DNA of 64,000 nucleotides from positions 10,452,001 through 10,516,000 of the forward strand of contig NC_084774.1 in NCBI RefSeq assembly GCF_028858725.1, in the 5' to 3' direction. The notes under the pieces are model-generated. The model worked only from the letters and a program-made list of their open reading frames with translations. It was not told where the DNA came from and searched no databases. Positions 11,566 to 21,613 of this stretch are shown here, piece after piece; the first letter of the stretch is position 1; the number at the start of each line of letters is the position of its first letter. This DNA is from Colius striatus (taxonomy: Eukaryota; Chordata; Aves; Coliiformes; Coliidae). The translations under genes were made by a program, and so were the position numbers.

Positions 11566-12085
11566 TTGCCAAGGGGTCATCTCATGGAATTTAGAAAAAC
11601 AAGTTGTGTAGCTGTCAGGAAAAAGAAGTTTCTCTTGACAGCAAAATGAAAAACCAAAACTTGGTTTTTCAGCTCTGCAACCTCGGTGTTCCCTTTCAGA
11701 CCTTGAGTCAGCTGGTCCCAATTTAACTCTTGGCTTGGTTATTTATCAGAAAGGGAAGCGTCCTGCCACTGGCCTTGATACAGAAATGACAGAGGAAAAG
11801 GATTCAGGCACACGAGGAGACTGGAGCATCACTGTTCTCTCCAGGGTCAGCAACCACTACTTCTGTGAGTGCTATGCAGCATACCCTTCCCCGTCCAGCA
11901 CTGCCGCTCGTCTCAAGCACATCCCGCAGACTCTCCTTGGCAAACAGTAAAACGTTGAGCCTCTTGCTAACAACACCAAAAGAGAAAGAGACTAACTTTT
12001 ATTCCTCAGTTTTAGCAACCTGTTTGTTGTTCTGGTTCCAATAAATGAAATTGTTTTGCAACAGAGCAAGGGCTGAGTCAGTATC
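11566..12085 (+). pseudogene. Partial tandem copy of the DIDO1 terminal exon with flanking intron and 3' UTR
   Basis: The segment repeats, in order, DIDO1 intron sequence just before the terminal exon (GGTCATCTCATGGAATT and the TTTCTCTTGA motif), the acceptor, the exon start (AGAAAGGGAAGCG, CTGCCACTGGCCTTGA), a later piece (CAAGCACATCCCGCAGAC, GAGCCTCTTGCTAA) and finally 3' UTR-like sequence (AGCAAGGGCTGAGTCAG against AGCAAGGACTGAGGCAG near 9331). Because intron sequence is included it is a DNA-level duplication, not a retrocopy. About 2.9 kb of the exon, including the coiled coil and repeat regions, is missing. From the acceptor (AG 11698-11699) the frame is in the correct phase for the DIDO1 SPOC exon and stays open to TAA at 11948-11950. 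A small shifted stretch sits in the middle and the frame is restored at RLKHIPQTLLGKQ. AATAAA follows at 12040. It could be a decayed pseudo-exon or a usable alternative last exon. Confidence 0.88.
12040..12045 (+). promoter_or_regulatory. Poly(A) signal in the duplicated DIDO1 exon
   Basis: AATAAA lies 90 nt after the stop codon of the duplicated exon. The parental sequence reads CTATAAATAATCC at the aligned place, so the canonical hexamer may have arisen in the copy. Use is unproven. Confidence 0.4.
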
Positions 12086-12279
12086 TTTTGTATCTATGGA
12101 GTAAGGAAAAGGCGCTGGACAGAGCAGAGGGCCAGTGCTGTGTCAAGACCTCAGCCCTGGCCAAAGGGCGTTTGGGGAGGATTTTTAAGCTACTGGGAGT
12201 GCCTCAGAGCACACAGCTGCTGCCACTCGACAGGCCTCGTGCTGCTGAAGGGCTGAGCCCTACCGCCCTGCTCTCACAG

Positions 12280-12780
12280 CGGCCTGGTGAGCAAAGCTCG
12301 GGTTGTGTCCGCGTCTGACGAGGCAGCTTTGCGTGGAAAGCAGCGCTGTGCGCCCGTGTGAGGCCGCAGTGCGCTGTGCCACAGCGGCGCGGCTCCGCCC
12401 GGGCTGGACGCCGGCTGTCGGGGCCTCCTCACGGCGCTGGCCGAGGCGCGCGGCGGCCGGCGCGGGGCCGTTTGGGCGCGGCGGGCGGAGCGCCGTGGCG
12501 GCTGCGGCGGGAGCGGGTCCCCTCCGCCGCCGGCTGGGCCCCCGCAGCCTCCGTCCGCGGCGCGTTGCGGGGCAGGGGCTGCTCTGCTGCGCCGGCCGCT
12601 CCGGCCGGCTCCAGAAGCCCGCGGCGGCTGCGCTGAGGGAGCGGGAGGCCGCGCCGAGCCCAGGGCCGCCCGCAAAGCCGGCGGTTGACCGGTGAACGGC
12701 CGTTTGTGTGAGCAGCGGCAGGGAAAGGAAGGGAAGGGAAGGGAGGGTGTCCCCGGGGCGCAGACACGCTGAGACTGCCT
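12280..12780 (+). promoter_or_regulatory. TCFL5: CpG island, probable TCFL5 promoter
   Basis: About 500 bp are very GC-rich with dense CpG (for example GCGCGGCGGCCGGCGCGGGG), unlike any other part of the window. It ends about 170 bp before the TCFL5 ATG and faces the gene. Open frames crossing it on both strands reflect the lack of A/T-rich stop codons. The transcription start cannot be read from sequence. Confidence 0.8.
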
Positions 12781-12950
12781 GGGCCTCTGTTAGCGGGAGC
12801 TCCTGCCTGCCTCCGTTACCTCGCGGTGCTGCGGTATCGCCGTTAAGCGCCTTTGATTGCTATTTTTAATGAACAGTACTGCTAGTCGTTGCAGGTCTTA
12901 TGGTTTCCTGGTGAGAGAGACGTTGGTAACTGCTTAGGTTTACTGTAGCT

Positions 12951-13663
12951 ATGTCAGGATCGGCCCCAGAGGAGCCTCAGAGCACGGCTGGTGACCCTGA
13001 CCCTGCTCCCGTTGCTGTCGGACCTGGAGGCTCAAGTGACAGTTCCTTTGGTGAGCAAAACCTTTGCTTCGCCACCACAGATGCCGGCCTGGCGGAGATG
13101 ATGGAAATTGAGTACAGCCAGCTGCAGCACATGCTTTACTCCCACCTGGAGGCACAAGGTAGTGAAGGTGAAGGCAGGCTCCGTTCTCGCTCCTCCCCTG
13201 GTCATTCTGCAGACCCCCCCCTGCAGCAGGTCTTGCGGAGCAGCAGCCAGGAGGGATGCTCATCAGCCAGCTCTGGGAGCCAGTTGCTTTACCCCATTAT
13301 CAGTCAGCCAGGGTTACCTTCTGACAGCAGTTTGCCAATTTCACACCCACGTTTGGGCTCTGCTGACTTGCAGGAGCTCAGAATGATGTTGCTTAGTGAG
13401 CCTAACGTCCCTTTGAGCCAAACAGAGAAAACAACCAACAGTAGCTCTGTAGAAGTCCAAGGACACAGTTTAGTGAAAGTTAAACCTGGTGAAAATTCGG
13501 TTGGGATGGATAAAGAAAACATAGTTGTTGATGGTTTGGCACTGGCACCACAGCCTAGGTCGAAATCTACAGTCAGAGTTCGGTTGGAAGACAGATTCAA
13601 CAGCATCCAGACTGAAAACCGCAGATGTCAAGAACCCCAAGATTCTGGAGTAGCTCTTAACAA
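12951..13663 (+). CDS. TCFL5: TCFL5 coding exon 1
   Basis: The exon encodes the N-terminal 237 residues plus two bases. The open frame runs on into the intron to 13697, but the human protein's ALNNLVTLI context places the splice after AA at 13663: AA joins C at 14367 to give Asn, reproducing ALNN-LVTLI. Composition is Ser/Pro/Gly-rich and not the extreme GC of the mammalian exon. A possible upstream acceptor (GTTGCAG ending at 12894) suggests that a 5' noncoding exon may lie in the CpG island. Confidence 0.9.
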
Positions 13664-16600
13664 GTGTGTTGCAATTAATTTCAGTTTGTGTTGTTAAACT
13701 GTGTAGCATCCTAGAGTTCAAAACCTGAGATTTGGGGTTTTTTTCTGTATACATGAGAATGTTGGGTTCAGCTTCTTAAACTGTGTCAGTCTGGCGTGGC
13801 TGCAACCCCACTGAGCTCAGCTGAGGCTCCTTGGTCTATTGCAGAAATGCTACAGCATCTACCTTACAACTTTCTTCTTGCTAACAGCTTGTAATGTAAA
13901 TAAAGGAGAGAGAGGAATGCCACTTGGCTTTAACGTGCAGGTTGCTAAAAGCAAAGTATATTTTTGATTCTAATTAAAACCTTCAGAGCAACTGATGAGT
14001 GTTCCAGTGCAGAGGCCTGACTGTGGGGATAACTTGGAGTCAAAATCCTGTTTTGCAGTCCAGCCCTGTCACCTGTGTGTGATAACCACTTTATGGAGGG
14101 ATAAAGTTGAATTGTTACTGCACAGCATAAAATACCTTCTCAGATGGCTTTTCTTTTGTCTCTGAAGTAGACAATGTGGCAATAACGATGTCTGCTTACA
14201 GTAAATGACAAGTGGTTTCCTTGAGATAGTTGCTAGAAGTGTAGCTGTTAAATGTTTCTGCCCTCCTTTTCAAGCAGTCAGTCTGGTTTGCTTTCTCTGT
14301 TGTTTTGTTGAGTGTTTTTTTTGTTACTGTTGTGTTTCTTTTTGTTTTGGTTTGGTCTCTTTGAAGCTTAGTAACGTTGATTCAACAGCCGTCAGAGGGG
14401 ATAGCTGTTCCACCTCACCAGCAAGAAAACAAGAGTTCTGCACTGGGGAAAAATAAGACTGTGCCAGTGGTCCCTTCTTTACAGTTCACATGCCCATTGT
14501 TTGCTGTGAATGCATGTTCTGCTGCTGGAAGTGCTAACCCTTCACAAGTTCAGGTAGGTAACGTAGTCTGTTGTACTCTGCACATCTCAAAGGCTAACAG
14601 TGTTAACTTCTTAGGTGTATGATCATTCTGCAGCTTAAAGCGTGACTGGGTTTGATGAGGGTTGATCAGAATGATCTGTAATGCCATTGATTTCTTCTCA
14701 CATTAAGCTTTAAGACCATCATAATGACTCAGACCCATTGTGTGGTGTTTGTAGTAACATGGTACATCCAGGTAATCATAACAAACCTTGGATTTCCTAC
14801 TAGAAAGACTTCTTTTTCCCTAAGTTTATCAGTGTGTCATCAGCTTCATCTACACAAGACTAGAAGGACACATTTAGCACCATTTTCTATGGCTCCTTTT
14901 TTTCTCTGATTCATTTTGAGAAAGCATTTTTCCCCCCTCACCTTGCTGGAGCCTCTGAAGTGAGAGTGACAGCATGGCACTGGGAAACATCAGCAGTGTC
15001 CCCAGAAGATTCACTACAGAATCTTAAAGGCTGGAAGGGACCTTGAGAGCTCATCCAGTGCACTCCCCCTGCCAGAGCAGGACCACCTAGAATAGGTCAC
15101 ACAGGAACTCATCCAGCTGGATTTGGAATGTCTCCAGAGAAGGAGACTCCACATCCTGTTGAGATTTATTCTGATCCAGCACATTGAATCACAGGGCTAA
15201 AACTTAAGACTCTAGCATTAAGATATCAAAATAGTCTCTTTTAAAATGTGTACATACCCCTAAATGTTCCCTTTTTGGTTTTGACAGACCTCTGGAACGT
15301 CTTGCACTCTTCTGGAAGCTGCCAAACATCAAGACCTTGGGATACCCAAGACACTGTCTTTCTGCTCTCAGGAAGTTGAATCCACGAGACAGACGGGAGG
15401 CACAATGAGTAAAACATTGCCTGAGGAAGTTTGGGTTGAAGTTGGAGGTAAGCTACTTCTTTTCACTTATCTTTCTCTTGGCTTTACAAATGTACACTTG
15501 TCTCTGAATGTGCACGTTTTCTAGAGTGAACATGAGTCTGGGGAACCACATGCAGTGTGCTTTTGATGGCTGAGATGTGCTGTGGGCAATATGGTGTACT
15601 TCCAGAATTGTTGAGCACTTATTGCTTGAAATGAGAAGACCCAAGTGGCAAAGTGTGTTTGAACATCTGGGCCTGGAGTAAGCAGCTGGTTTCTTTCTAT
15701 GTTTTTTGACTCCAAAGTTGATATAATAGATCCAGTCATAGAATCTCAGAATGGAAGGGCCCTGCAGAGCTCATCCACCCCAACCCCTTGCTAAAGCAGG
15801 TTCCCCTCGATCAGGGGGCACAGAAAAACCTAGGTGGGTTTGGAAACCTCCTGAGAAGGAGCCTCCACATCCTCCCAGGGCAGCCTGGGCCAGGGCTTCC
15901 TCACCTCAGCACCAAAAGAGTTTTTCCTTGCATCTAAGGAGAACTTTTTGTGTTCCAGCTGTATCCATCACCCCTCGTCCTGTCGCTGGAGACAACAGAA
16001 AAAAATGTTGCCCCATCCTCCTGACATCCCCCTTTAGGTATTTACAAGTCAGTATCAAACTGAAGAACATTTAAAAGTCTGCCTCAAATGCTCATCAAAG
16101 GCATGGTCACAGAATCGTTATGGTTGGAAAAGACCTTTCAGATCATTGACTCCAACCACTCACCTCACACTGCCAAGCTCGTCACTGCACTAAACCATAC
16201 CCCTCAAATAGCCCCATAACTCAGTGTGCTCTCTGGGAAAATAGAAGCTGGGTGGATTTTGAAACAGCAAGCAGGATTTAGGGCTTCTGGAGGACATGTG
16301 TTGCTATAAGAGTCCATCTAAGTTGGCAATAAAGCCCCTTTCACGTAAGTAAAGCAACCCAAAAAGCTTTCCATGATCAGTATTATCAGTACAGAGTTAT
16401 AAACAGGTTCTTCTTTCTTTTACCCAAGAAAACACCTTGTGCAAGCAGGCAGTGAACAGGAGAAGCTGCAGCCGAGTCAGCCCGTTGGCCTCCAACATGG
16501 ATCGCAAACTGCTGGGTGAGATCCAGAACGTGCGGAGCGGGCGGCAGAGCGGGGCCGGCGCCCCGGGGCCCTGGCCAGCAGCACAGGCACAGGGCAGCTC

Positions 16601-18747
16601 CCAGGACGGCTTTGCTGAGCGCAGGGAGAGGCACAACCGCATGGAGAGGGACAGAAGGTGGTTGCATAGAGTCATATAGAAGGGTAGGGGTTGGAAGGGA
16701 CATTTAGAGATCATCCAGCCCAACCCCCTGCTAAAGCAGGTCCCGCTTAGATCAGGTCACACAGGAACGTGTGCAGATGGGTTTTGAAGCCCTCCAGAGC
16801 ACGAGCCTTCACACCCTCCCTGGGCAACAGTTTTTCATTATGTTTCATTATGGAACTTTTTGTGTTCCAGCTTCATCCCATCATCCTTTGTCCTGTCACT
16901 GGACATAACACAAAAAAGTGCTGCCCCAACCTCGTGACACCCACCGTTTACATACTTGTCAATATTAATGAGGTCCCCCCTCAGTCTCCTCCTCTCCAGA
17001 CTAAACAACCCCAGGTCCCACAGCCTTTCCTCATAAAGAAGATGTTCCAGTCCCCTGATCATCTTGGTGTCCCTGCACTGGCCTCTCTCCAGCAGTTCCC
17101 TGTCTCTATTGAGCTGGGCAGCCCAGAACTGGACACAGGACTCCAGATGAGGCCTTACCATACTGAAATACTCCTGTCATTAGAGTAAAATGTAAATCTG
17201 ATGTGTTTTGTCTTACCTACAAGGAAAATCAAGGCAGGTGGGGAGTCTTTGGTGGTTATTGGGGGTGGGAGGGGGAAGAAAAGTGTGTTTCATTGTGGTT
17301 TTTGCTCTGTAAATGAGAGATTTCAAACCATTTTAACAGCTCTGTAAAGGTAACTTGTATATAACATGACTGATCCACACACCTAAAGCCTGTAGCAAAC
17401 AAGAAGTCTCTGAAGTCCATGGCTTGTAGTGTGTGTGAGTGGTCTTCCTTTTGTTTAACTGCCAACCTCTGGTATTTGCCTGCAGGCGCAGGATCCGGGT
17501 TTGCTGTGATGAGCTGAATCTCCTGGTTCCCTTCTGCACCGTCGAAACTGACAAGGCAACCACTTTGCAATGGACAACAGCGTTTCTGAAGTACATCCAG
17601 GAGAGGCATGGGGATTCTCTGAAACAGGTTAGACATCTAACTCCTTGTGTTGGTCCTGATACAAATGTGAAATGTTTTAGAGCTTTTGTAACAGCTGTAA
17701 GAACAGGGAGTGCTTCTGCTTGTGGAGGACCACTGTGTCATTGAATCACAGAATGGTAGGGTTGGAAGGGACCTTTGGAGATCATCCAGTCCACTCCCTC
17801 TGCTAAAGCAAGTTCTACCTAGATCAGGTCACACAGGAATGTGTCCAGGTGGGTTTGGGAACCTCCAGAGCAGGAGCCTCCACACCCTCCCTGGGCAGCC
17901 TGGGCCAGGGCTCCCTCACCTCAACAGTCAAATAGTTTTTCCTTATGTTTAAATGGAACTTTTCCAGCTTCTTTCCATCACTCCTTGTCCTGTCACTACA
18001 TATAACAGAAAAAAGTGCTGCCCCAACCTCCTGACACTCACCATTTAGAGACTTGTAAATATTCATGAGCTCCCCAGTCTCCTGGAGAGGAAAGGAACTG
18101 TAAAGCTGGTTCATCTCAGAGTGAAATCACTGGCTGTCCTCAGTGGAGATTTTCAAATCAGATTTTAAAGTGTTTGGGTTTTTTTTTCAGTTATCCCAAT
18201 TGCTGAGCATGATACTCCCTGGACAACAGTGTAGGTCCTCTTCAATCATTCCTCCTCACCTCTTAATTTCCTCTCACCTCTTTTCACAGAGTCATCTTCT
18301 AGTTAGTTTTCCCAAAGTAGCAGTTAAGTGATGGGGGTTCACAGCTACAGGCCCACTCTGTCTCAAAGTGGGGGGAGACTAGTAAAGGTTTATCTGCCCT
18401 ATAAGCAGTGCCCATTCTACCAGTAATTTGCTCTGCAAAGTATCTGAGGGTGTAGCTGGAGTGTGTCTGGGAAATCCTCCTCGTGTAGACACTGGCATGG
18501 CCCTGCAACATGTCCTATTAAAGGTAGGTTGGTTGTTTCCCAAGACACTAGAGGTACAAAACCACACAAGTAACTCTTTACTTTCAGCATAATAGTTATT
18601 TATCTTTAATATTTTGATTTTTCTTAGGAATTTGAGACTGTCTTCTGTGGTAAAACAGGCAGGAGATTAAAACCAGCAAGATCAGACTCGTTTGTAATGT
18701 ATCCAGTGCAGGAAAAGATCCACGGCTATGGAGAGCAAGTCATCTGA
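12951..18747 (+). CDS. TCFL5: TCFL5, basic helix-loop-helix transcription factor (six coding exons)
   Basis: CDS joins 12951-13663, 14367-14553, 15288-15447, 16429-16657, 17486-17627 and 18628-18747. Every junction has GT/AG and keeps frame; the total of 1551 nt predicts 516 residues. TCFL5 is a nuclear bHLH factor, in mammals mostly testis-expressed and needed in spermatogenesis. The ATG at 12951 is preceded by an in-frame TAA at 12927-12929. Conserved N-terminal pieces include EMMEIEYSQLQHML, LQELRMMLLSE and VRVRLEDRFNSI. The basic region RRERHNRMERDRRRRIR spans the exon 4/5 junction, and helix-loop-helix (CCDELNLLVPF...TTLQWTTAFLKYIQERHGDSL) is in exon 5. The last exon encodes FETVFCGKTGRRLK and a divergent tail. 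The exon 1 donor (AA|GTGTGT) and exon 4 donor (AG|GTGGTT) are weaker than usual. It converges on COL9A3. Confidence 0.95.
15017..15163 (-). mobile_element. CR1 LINE 3' fragment in TCFL5 intron 2
   Basis: CTGGAAGGGACCTTGAGAGC, GCTCATCCAGTGCACTCCCC and AGGTCACACAGGAACTCATC are the reverse complement of a CR1 3' end. It is more diverged than the copies nearby and ends about 125 bp before exon 3. Confidence 0.85.
15736..16054 (-). mobile_element. CR1 LINE 3' fragment in TCFL5 intron 3
   Basis: It starts TCATAGAATCTCAGAATGGA and continues through CAGCCTGGGCCAGGGCTTCC and GACATCCCCCTTTAGGTAT, which is the reverse complement of about 320 bp of CR1 3' sequence. Confidence 0.9.
16106..16212 (-). mobile_element. 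Second, older CR1 fragment in TCFL5 intron 3
   Basis: GGTTGGAAAAGACCTTTCAG and CACTGCCAAGCTCGTCACTG, then ACTAAACCATACCCCTCAAA, match the reverse complement of a different CR1 subfamily from its neighbours (AAAAGACCTTT rather than AAGGGACCTTT). Confidence 0.85.
16666..17165 (-). mobile_element. CR1 LINE 3' fragment in TCFL5 intron 4
   Basis: About 500 bp of reverse-complement CR1 3' sequence: GGTTGGAAGGGACATTTAGA, CAGGTCACACAGGAACGTG, CTCAGTCTCCTCCTCTCCAG and CCAGAACTGGACACAGGACT. Its 3' terminus lies only about 8 bp beyond the exon 4 donor at 16658. Confidence 0.93.
17743..18088 (-). mobile_element. CR1 LINE 3' fragment in TCFL5 intron 5
   Basis: GAATCACAGAATGGTAGGGT, then GATCATCCAGTCCACTCCCT and GGGCAGCCTGGGCCAGGGCT, are the reverse complement of a CR1 3' end of about 345 bp. 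Confidence 0.92.
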
Positions 18748-19610
18748 ACTGATTGATGGCCTTAGAGTGTGCCTGATAGTGGCCCAAAACTGTATTCTGT
18801 TTTCTCCTTTCACATGCTGAGTAGCAACTGCAAACTCTTAACTTGTAAAAAGAGAGAAACAGAGCTTTAAAGAAAGTGTTATTTATTCAAAATGGAAATG
18901 AGACTGAACTAGCAGCCACAGAAATCAGAGCTGTGTGAGAAGGCCTTTGGGAGTAGAAGCTACAAGCAAGGTCATGCCACCAAAGTATTTTTCCCCTTTA
19001 GTTATGTATAAGAACAAGGTGTTCTTTTTCTGTTTGTTGTTCAGCTTTGGGGCTATTTTGTTGTGCTATTTGTTGTTTTCTGGGGTTTTTATAAAAGGTG
19101 ATGCAGTAGTTAGGACTAGTTGGAGACAATCTGTCCTGCTCTTTCAGTGACTAGATGCAAAGTACTCTTCAAGTGTAAAAACAAATTCAAGTTACCATAT
19201 TATAATGCCCTTTTTTTCCCCCCATTAACAATGTGAAGGCTGATGCAATGAAGTTTACATTTGCTACACATCCTTTAACATATTTGGCCCCAAACAGCAA
19301 TCCAATGGTGTTAATGTTCTTTAAAACCTACTATTTAAATGACTGTCTTTAATGTCTGTCACACAACTGTCCTACAAGGTCTTGGTATTGTTGCTGTAGC
19401 ATGCTGTAAACATTAGGTTGTTTAAATACACAAACTCTTGTCATATTTAAAGAGAAACATGACTCCTTTGTTTATAGCCTTTGGCATGTAGGGCAGAGAT
19501 GGAACAGGACATGAGCTGAGAGTGCTTTGAGTAATTTTTTTACCTAGATGATGTCAACAGGTTTTAAAGCACAGGAAGGTCTGCCAAAATAAATGCTGTT
19601 TGAAATCACA
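18748..19610 (+). other. TCFL5: TCFL5 3' untranslated region
   Basis: A/T-rich sequence without coding potential runs from the TGA to the AATAAA at 19588-19593. That spacing gives about 0.85 kb of 3' UTR. The end is inferred from the signal and from the start of a repeat just after it. Confidence 0.6.
19588..19593 (+). promoter_or_regulatory. Likely poly(A) signal, TCFL5
   Basis: AATAAA is followed by TGCTGTTTGAAATC. It is the last hexamer before the LTR-like repeat, and a better candidate than the AATAAA at 19872, which belongs to the repeat. Confidence 0.5.
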
Positions 19611-20600
19611 GGTATGGATAACTTTGCAGCCATTTATTTCCAAAGAGTCTTGGGAAAACAAGTTCTGGTGGAGTGACCCTGTCTGGATGCCAGCTGCCCA
19701 CCAAAGCTGCTCCATTGCTCCCTGACAAGGGAGAGAGGAAAATGTACCAGAAGGCTCCTGGGTGGAGATAAAGATGGGGAAATGCCTCAGTATTTACCAT
19801 CATGGGGCAAAGCAGACTTGACTTGGGGAGGTTAATTTATTACCAAGCAGAACAGAAGAAGGATAATGAGAAATAAACCCTAAAACACTTGCCCTCACCC
19901 TTCCTTTCTTGCCAGGTCTCTGCCTCCACCGTGTAGGGCTGCAGGGGGATGGGAATGGGGGTTGTGGTCAGTTGATCACACCTTTTGTCTCTTGCTCTTT
20001 CCTCTCAGGGGGAGGACTCCTCACACTTCCCCTGCTCCAGAGTGGGGTCCCTCCCATGGGAGACAGTCCTCCACAATCCTCTCCAAGGTGGATGCTTCTT
20101 ATGTGATCCTTACAGGGTCACAAGTCCTGACAACAAACCTGCTCCAGCATGGGCTCCTTTCTCCACAGGTTCTGCCAGGAGCCTTTTCATGGGGTCACAG
20201 CCTCCTTTAGGCAACACCTGCTCTGGTGTGGGGTCCTCTGTGAGCTGCAGGTGGATCTCAGCTCCTCCATGGGCTGCACCACATGCCTGCAGAGGAACCT
20301 CTGCTCTGGTGCCTGCAGCACTTCTCCTCCTTTCTCCTACATTCTCACTCCTGCTACAGTTGACTCCTTTTTATTCCCTTTCTTCCATGTTAATCCCCAC
20401 AGTGTTCCCACCATTGCTGCTGGAGCTCAGCTTTGGCCAGAGGTGAGTCTGTGGTGGAGTCAGAACATTGACTCTGTCAGACATGGGAGAAGCTTCTGGC
20501 AGCTTCTCACTGAAACCACCCCTGTAGCACCCCCTGCTACCACAGCCTCGCCCTGCAAACACAACACAGCTGGAAAATGGAGCTGAGGTGAGTTAATGCC
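19610..20600 (-). mobile_element. LTR-like avian interspersed repeat (about 1 kb)
   Basis: The stretch contains strings that I recognise from a repeat family common in bird genomes: GGAGGACTCCTCACACTTCC, CCTCCCATGGGAGACAGTCC, CTCTGCTCTGGTGCCTGCAG, GAAGCTTCTGGCAGCTTCTC and CACCCCTGTAGCACCCCCTG. I associate this family with endogenous retrovirus LTRs, but cannot name it or define its ends or orientation with certainty. No gag, pol or env coding is seen. Open frames within it (for example 19985-20446) are repeat noise. Confidence 0.65.
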
Positions 20601-21392
20601 AGGTGGATAACAACACTTACAACATCACAAAGAAAAGGTTACAAAAAATCTCCATTTATTTTCATAACAGCTGGTACAGGTGGTTTGGGGATGGACTTGA
20701 GCCTCCTTTTGACTTGGGGTTTCCTTCGCAGTTACTGTGCAAATAGCTGAAGTAGAGGTGGGGGAAATGCTGTCACTTGGTTTCCTTTATTATCATATGG
20801 AAATAGCCAAAAATTCTCCCCTGGAAATTAAAGCAGCTACATTATACCTGCTGCAGAATTTGATTGCAAGAGGATTACTATTTCCTTGGCAAATAGTTGA
20901 GGTGCACTCTGGACATTGCTCAGTGCCTGCATATCCATAAGCATTGGTCTCTGCTCAGGCCAGAATCATAAAAGGTTAAAAGAGGGGCTATTTAAATGCC
21001 TAATTTCCACTGCTGGGAGTAGCAGTTGGTGCCCAAAAAGCTTAACAGTGTGTATCTTTGTGCATAGACCTGTGTCACTGGAGCCAGCAGGAGAGGCACT
21101 GAGGAGCGTGACATAGCTCAAACAATTCAGTACACGCTTGGTGGGAGGTGGTAAAAAGGAGCTTCCTCTTGCAGGTGGCTTGAACAAGGGGAGAAATGGA
21201 ATGTGAGGTGGTTTAGCAGTAAAAATGCTGGAAAAGAATCAAAGGGAGGGGAAACAAATACTCATAAAGCATCTTGTAAAGTTTCCATCCGATGCTTTGA
21301 GACCTGTGTCAAAGTCTCCACCTAATGTAACAGAAGGAACCCGTGTCCAGTTATCACTAGGAGGATTCTGTCTGTTTTCTTACAATGCATCG
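20601..21392. other. Intergenic or distal COL9A3 3' sequence
   Basis: This holds no recognisable gene. Reverse-strand AATAAA hexamers at 20655-20660 and 20786-20791 could end longer COL9A3 transcripts. Confidence 0.5.
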
Positions 21393-21398
21393 TTTATT
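21393..21398 (-). promoter_or_regulatory. Candidate proximal poly(A) signal, COL9A3
   Basis: TTTATT on the + strand is AATAAA on the gene strand. It lies about 40 nt after the COL9A3 stop codon, which would make a very short 3' UTR. Confidence 0.45.
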
Positions 21399-21437
21399 TA
21401 AATACTCAGTCACTTCTCCACTTGTTGTACTGCTCTT

Positions 21438-21613
21438 TTATGACTTTTTGGACGTTGCTGCTCCAACAGCTCCCATACAAGCCGACGTGTCGCAGATCCC
21501 CGGCGTTCCCTGCGCCCCGATAGTGCCGGGGCTGCCAGGATCCCCGGGGAGCCCCGGTTCACCCTGAGCCCCATCACGACCGTTTTTAGTAATTCCAGGT
21601 ACACCAGGGGGTC
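21438..21613 (-). CDS. COL9A3: COL9A3 exon 32: end of COL1 and NC1
   Basis: The exon begins by completing a Gly codon, continues with [20 protein letters not shown] and regular triplets, then ends with [20 protein letters not shown] and TAA at 21440-21438. The two cysteines match those at the COL1/NC1 junction of human COL9A3. Confidence 0.95.

Noticed and set aside
12274-12767. Long open frames on both strands near 12300-12760
   Set aside because: They lie in the CpG island, where stop codons are rare by composition. No similarity or splice context supports coding.
19872-19877. AATAAA as the TCFL5 poly(A) signal
   Set aside because: It lies inside the LTR-like repeat, and a better placed AATAAA occurs at 19588 before the repeat.
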